DNA from: Prolixibacteraceae bacterium
GTDB taxonomy: Bacteria > Bacteroidota > Bacteroidia > Bacteroidales > Prolixibacteraceae
Assembly (NCBI GenBank): GCA_025210775.1
Contig: JAOARB010000014.1
Span: 45,121 to 109,120 of the forward strand
Direction: 5' to 3'
DNA length: 64,000 bases
The stretch's first letter is position 1, and every line of letters begins with the position of its first letter. Under the pieces are notes generated by a model. That model searched no databases. It was not told the origin of the DNA and saw only the letters and a program-made list of their open reading frames with translations. Positions 62,605 through 64,000 of the stretch are shown one piece after another. The position numbers and the translations under genes were made by a program.

Positions 62605-63678
62605 ATGATAGGAATGAGTAAAAGTGTTATGCTCGCGATGAGTGGTGGTACAGATAGCAGTGTATGTGCTATGTTGTTACAAGAGCAGGGATATGTTGTT
62701 AAGGGAGTAACCTTTAGAATGTTTGATACGTCTGATGCGTGTCCTGCGTTTGTGCAAGATGCAAAAGATCTTGCTGCGCGATTGAACATGGAGCATTATG
62801 TTGTGGATATCAGAGATCATTTTCGTGATGATATCATCGATACGTTTATGACTCAGTACCAAGAAGGTATTACCCCAAACCCATGCGTCTTATGTAATAA
62901 CACCATCAAATGGCCTTACTTAGTTGATGCTGCGGATAAATATGGTTGTGACTATATTGCTACAGGCCATTATACAAGAGTAGAGAAATTTGAAGATCGT
63001 CATTATATTGTTGAGGGAGAGGATGTGGAAAAAGAGCAATCGTTTTTTCTTTGGGGACTTCCTCAAGAGATACTGTCTAGAACGATATTCCCTTTAGGTG
63101 GTTTTACTAAAGATAAAATACGCCAGCTTGCTGCTGATAGAGGGTTTGAGAAAGTGGCTACCAAAAAGGATTCTATGGGAGTCTGTTTTTTACAAGGAGA
63201 GGATTATAGAAACTTCCTGCATGAAGGATACCAAACGAAAGACATACAAATACCTAAAGGTCATTTTGTTGATGAGGATGGGACTGTTCTTGGAGAACAT
63301 CAGGGAATTCCTTTTTATACTCTTGGTCAACGCCGAGGCTTGGGGATCAATCTAAATAGGGCACTATATGTAGTGGATATGGATGTTCCTAATAATAAAA
63401 TTGTTTTGGGCGGAAAGGATCGATTGTCTATTCAACGTATGGTACTGGAGAATTGTCATGTGACGGCACCTGATATTATGAATTTCCGTGAGTTAGAGGT
63501 GCGCATACGTTATCGTAAACAGTTTGTCCTTGGAAGAGTGTTGAAAATAGAGAATGATCTAATGGAAATTGAGCTTCATTCGCCTGAGATTTTAGAATCG
63601 CCTGGTCAAACGGCAGCACTCTACCATCAAGGAAGGGTTGTCGCAGGAGGTTGGATAAAATCGAATCATCCTGTGTAG
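62605..63678 (+). CDS. mnmA: tRNA-specific 2-thiouridylase MnmA
   Basis: 357 residues. P-loop 'AMSGGTDSSV' (13-19), catalytic Cys97 in 'NPCVLCNNTIKW' and the second Cys in 'SMGVCFLQG' (about residue 193), with 'YIATGHYTR' and 'YTLGQRRGLGI' signatures. It makes s2U34 in tRNAs for Lys, Glu and Gln with ATP and persulfide sulfur. Additional Cys94 beside the catalytic one is seen in Bacteroidota members. Single gene, 49 bp after the DUF4956 stop, possibly in the same transcript. Confidence 0.95.
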   Translation: MIGMSKSVMLAMSGGTDSSVCAMLLQEQGYVVKGVTFRMFDTSDACPAFVQDAKDLAARLNMEHYVVDIRDHFRDDIIDTFMTQYQEGITPNPCVLCNNTIKWPYLVDAADKYGCDYIATGHYTRVEKFEDRHYIVEGEDVEKEQSFFLWGLPQEILSRTIFPLGGFTKDKIRQLAADRGFEKVATKKDSMGVCFLQGEDYRNFLHEGYQTKDIQIPKGHFVDEDGTVLGEHQGIPFYTLGQRRGLGINLNRALYVVDMDVPNNKIVLGGKDRLSIQRMVLENCHVTAPDIMNFRELEVRIRYRKQFVLGRVLKIENDLMEIELHSPEILESPGQTAALYHQGRVVAGGWIKSNHPV

Positions 63679-63820
63679 AGTCGTTTTTATTTCAATAAAA
63701 TATTGATTTGTAGAGTTCTAATTGAATAAAATTCGTTGCTTGATTTTTTAAAAAATGGCGTAGTTCTTTAAATTTGATTTATTAATCAGATAATAGACTT
63801 TACCATTGTTAGTCACATTC

Positions 63821-63871
63821 CTCCTCTTTTGTATGCTCTCTTTCTGATTAAATTGGTCCACAAAAGAGGAG
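63821..63871. terminator. Hairpin between mnmA and the convergent edge gene
   Basis: CTCCTCTTTTG (63821-63831) pairs perfectly with CAAAAGAGGAG (63861-63871) over a 29-base loop. It sits between converging genes and is probably a shared terminator; there is no strong T-run on the plus strand. Confidence 0.55.
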
Positions 63872-63892
63872 AGGAGTGCTTCTTATTTCACT

Positions 63893-64000
63893 CTATTTAA
63901 GTGTAAAAGTTAGGGGTAGGGTCATGGTAACATCCGAAGGGACATTCTCGTATTTACCACTTTGCCATTTTTTGTTTGTTTTGGAGATTAACTGCTTTGC
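63893..64000 (-). CDS. C-terminal fragment of a probable TonB-C-like protein (cut by window edge)
   Basis: The minus-strand frame enters at 64000 and stops at 63893-63895 (TAG), giving 35 residues: '...KKWQSGKYENVPSDVTMTLPLTFTLK'. The end 'W-x-x-G-K-x-x-x-x-P-x-x-V-x-(M/V)-x-L-P-(L/I)-T-F-x-L' resembles the last strands of TonB C-terminal domains. The rest lies outside, so the identity is tentative. Confidence 0.55.
   Translation of the reverse strand, partial: AKQLISKTNKKWQSGKYENVPSDVTMTLPLTFTLK

Noticed and set aside
1..64000. tRNA, rRNA, CRISPR or prophage genes
   Set aside because: I looked for cloverleaf T-loops, regular spacer arrays, transposases and phage structural genes and saw none; short structured RNAs could still be missed without a covariance search.

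Overview
The window comes from an AT-rich member of the Bacteroidota. Evidence includes SusC/SusD-type uptake genes, a hybrid-regulator-like sensor, a short primary sigma factor without region 1.1, DUF4252, DUF4251 and DUF4956 proteins, weak ribosome binding sites and promoter-like TAnnTTTG boxes. FabV, a HydG homologue, C1 peptidases and NhaD fit an anaerobic or facultative, probably salt-adapted Bacteroidales/Marinilabiliales-type organism. That placement is inference. No rRNA, tRNA, CRISPR array, transposase or phage gene was seen.

Left part (1-13139): a large sensor/AraC regulator lacking a histidine kinase is divergent from an uptake locus whose order is surface lipoprotein, SusC, SusD. 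A direct repeat with 21-bp period lies between them. Next is an ECF sigma operon (sigma, membrane protein, two DUF4252 proteins). Positions 13140-21259 hold scattered single genes (4-TM protein, Sel1-repeat protein, fibronectin-type lipoprotein, C1 peptidase, DUF4251) separated by long AT-rich gaps. Positions 21524-26752 hold a second uptake locus (SusC, SusD-like_2, lipid-binding lipoprotein). Positions 27242-32136 hold an efflux operon (TolC, HlyD, two ABC-2 permeases, no ATPase).

Middle part (32297-53980): a minus-strand cluster of YgiQ, a HydG homologue with a rearranged C-terminal cysteine motif, a hemerythrin-like protein and a LuxR-type regulator with a receiver lacking its phospho-acceptor. 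This is followed mostly by housekeeping genes: pyk, NUDIX, NlpC/P60 with a 28-aa membrane microORF, a PgpH-type c-di-AMP phosphodiesterase, fabV, rpoD, a Deg protease, dapF, a LOG-family protein, an exonuclease, nhaD, a 45-aa Cys-rich protein, a HAD phosphatase and two unknown genes.

Right part (54005-64000): DUF493, a tandem pair of POTRA-less Omp85-like barrels, a Rel/SpoT protein with a degenerate hydrolase site, an outer-membrane-like protein, a VTC/DUF4956 pair, mnmA, and the C-terminus of a probable TonB-like protein at the edge.

Points most worth a second look: the altered HydG homologue and its operon; the kinase-less pseudo-receiver regulator with its candidate operator; two intergenic palindromes built from different 11-bp units, one of them in two copies with different unit numbers; and several tiny genes.
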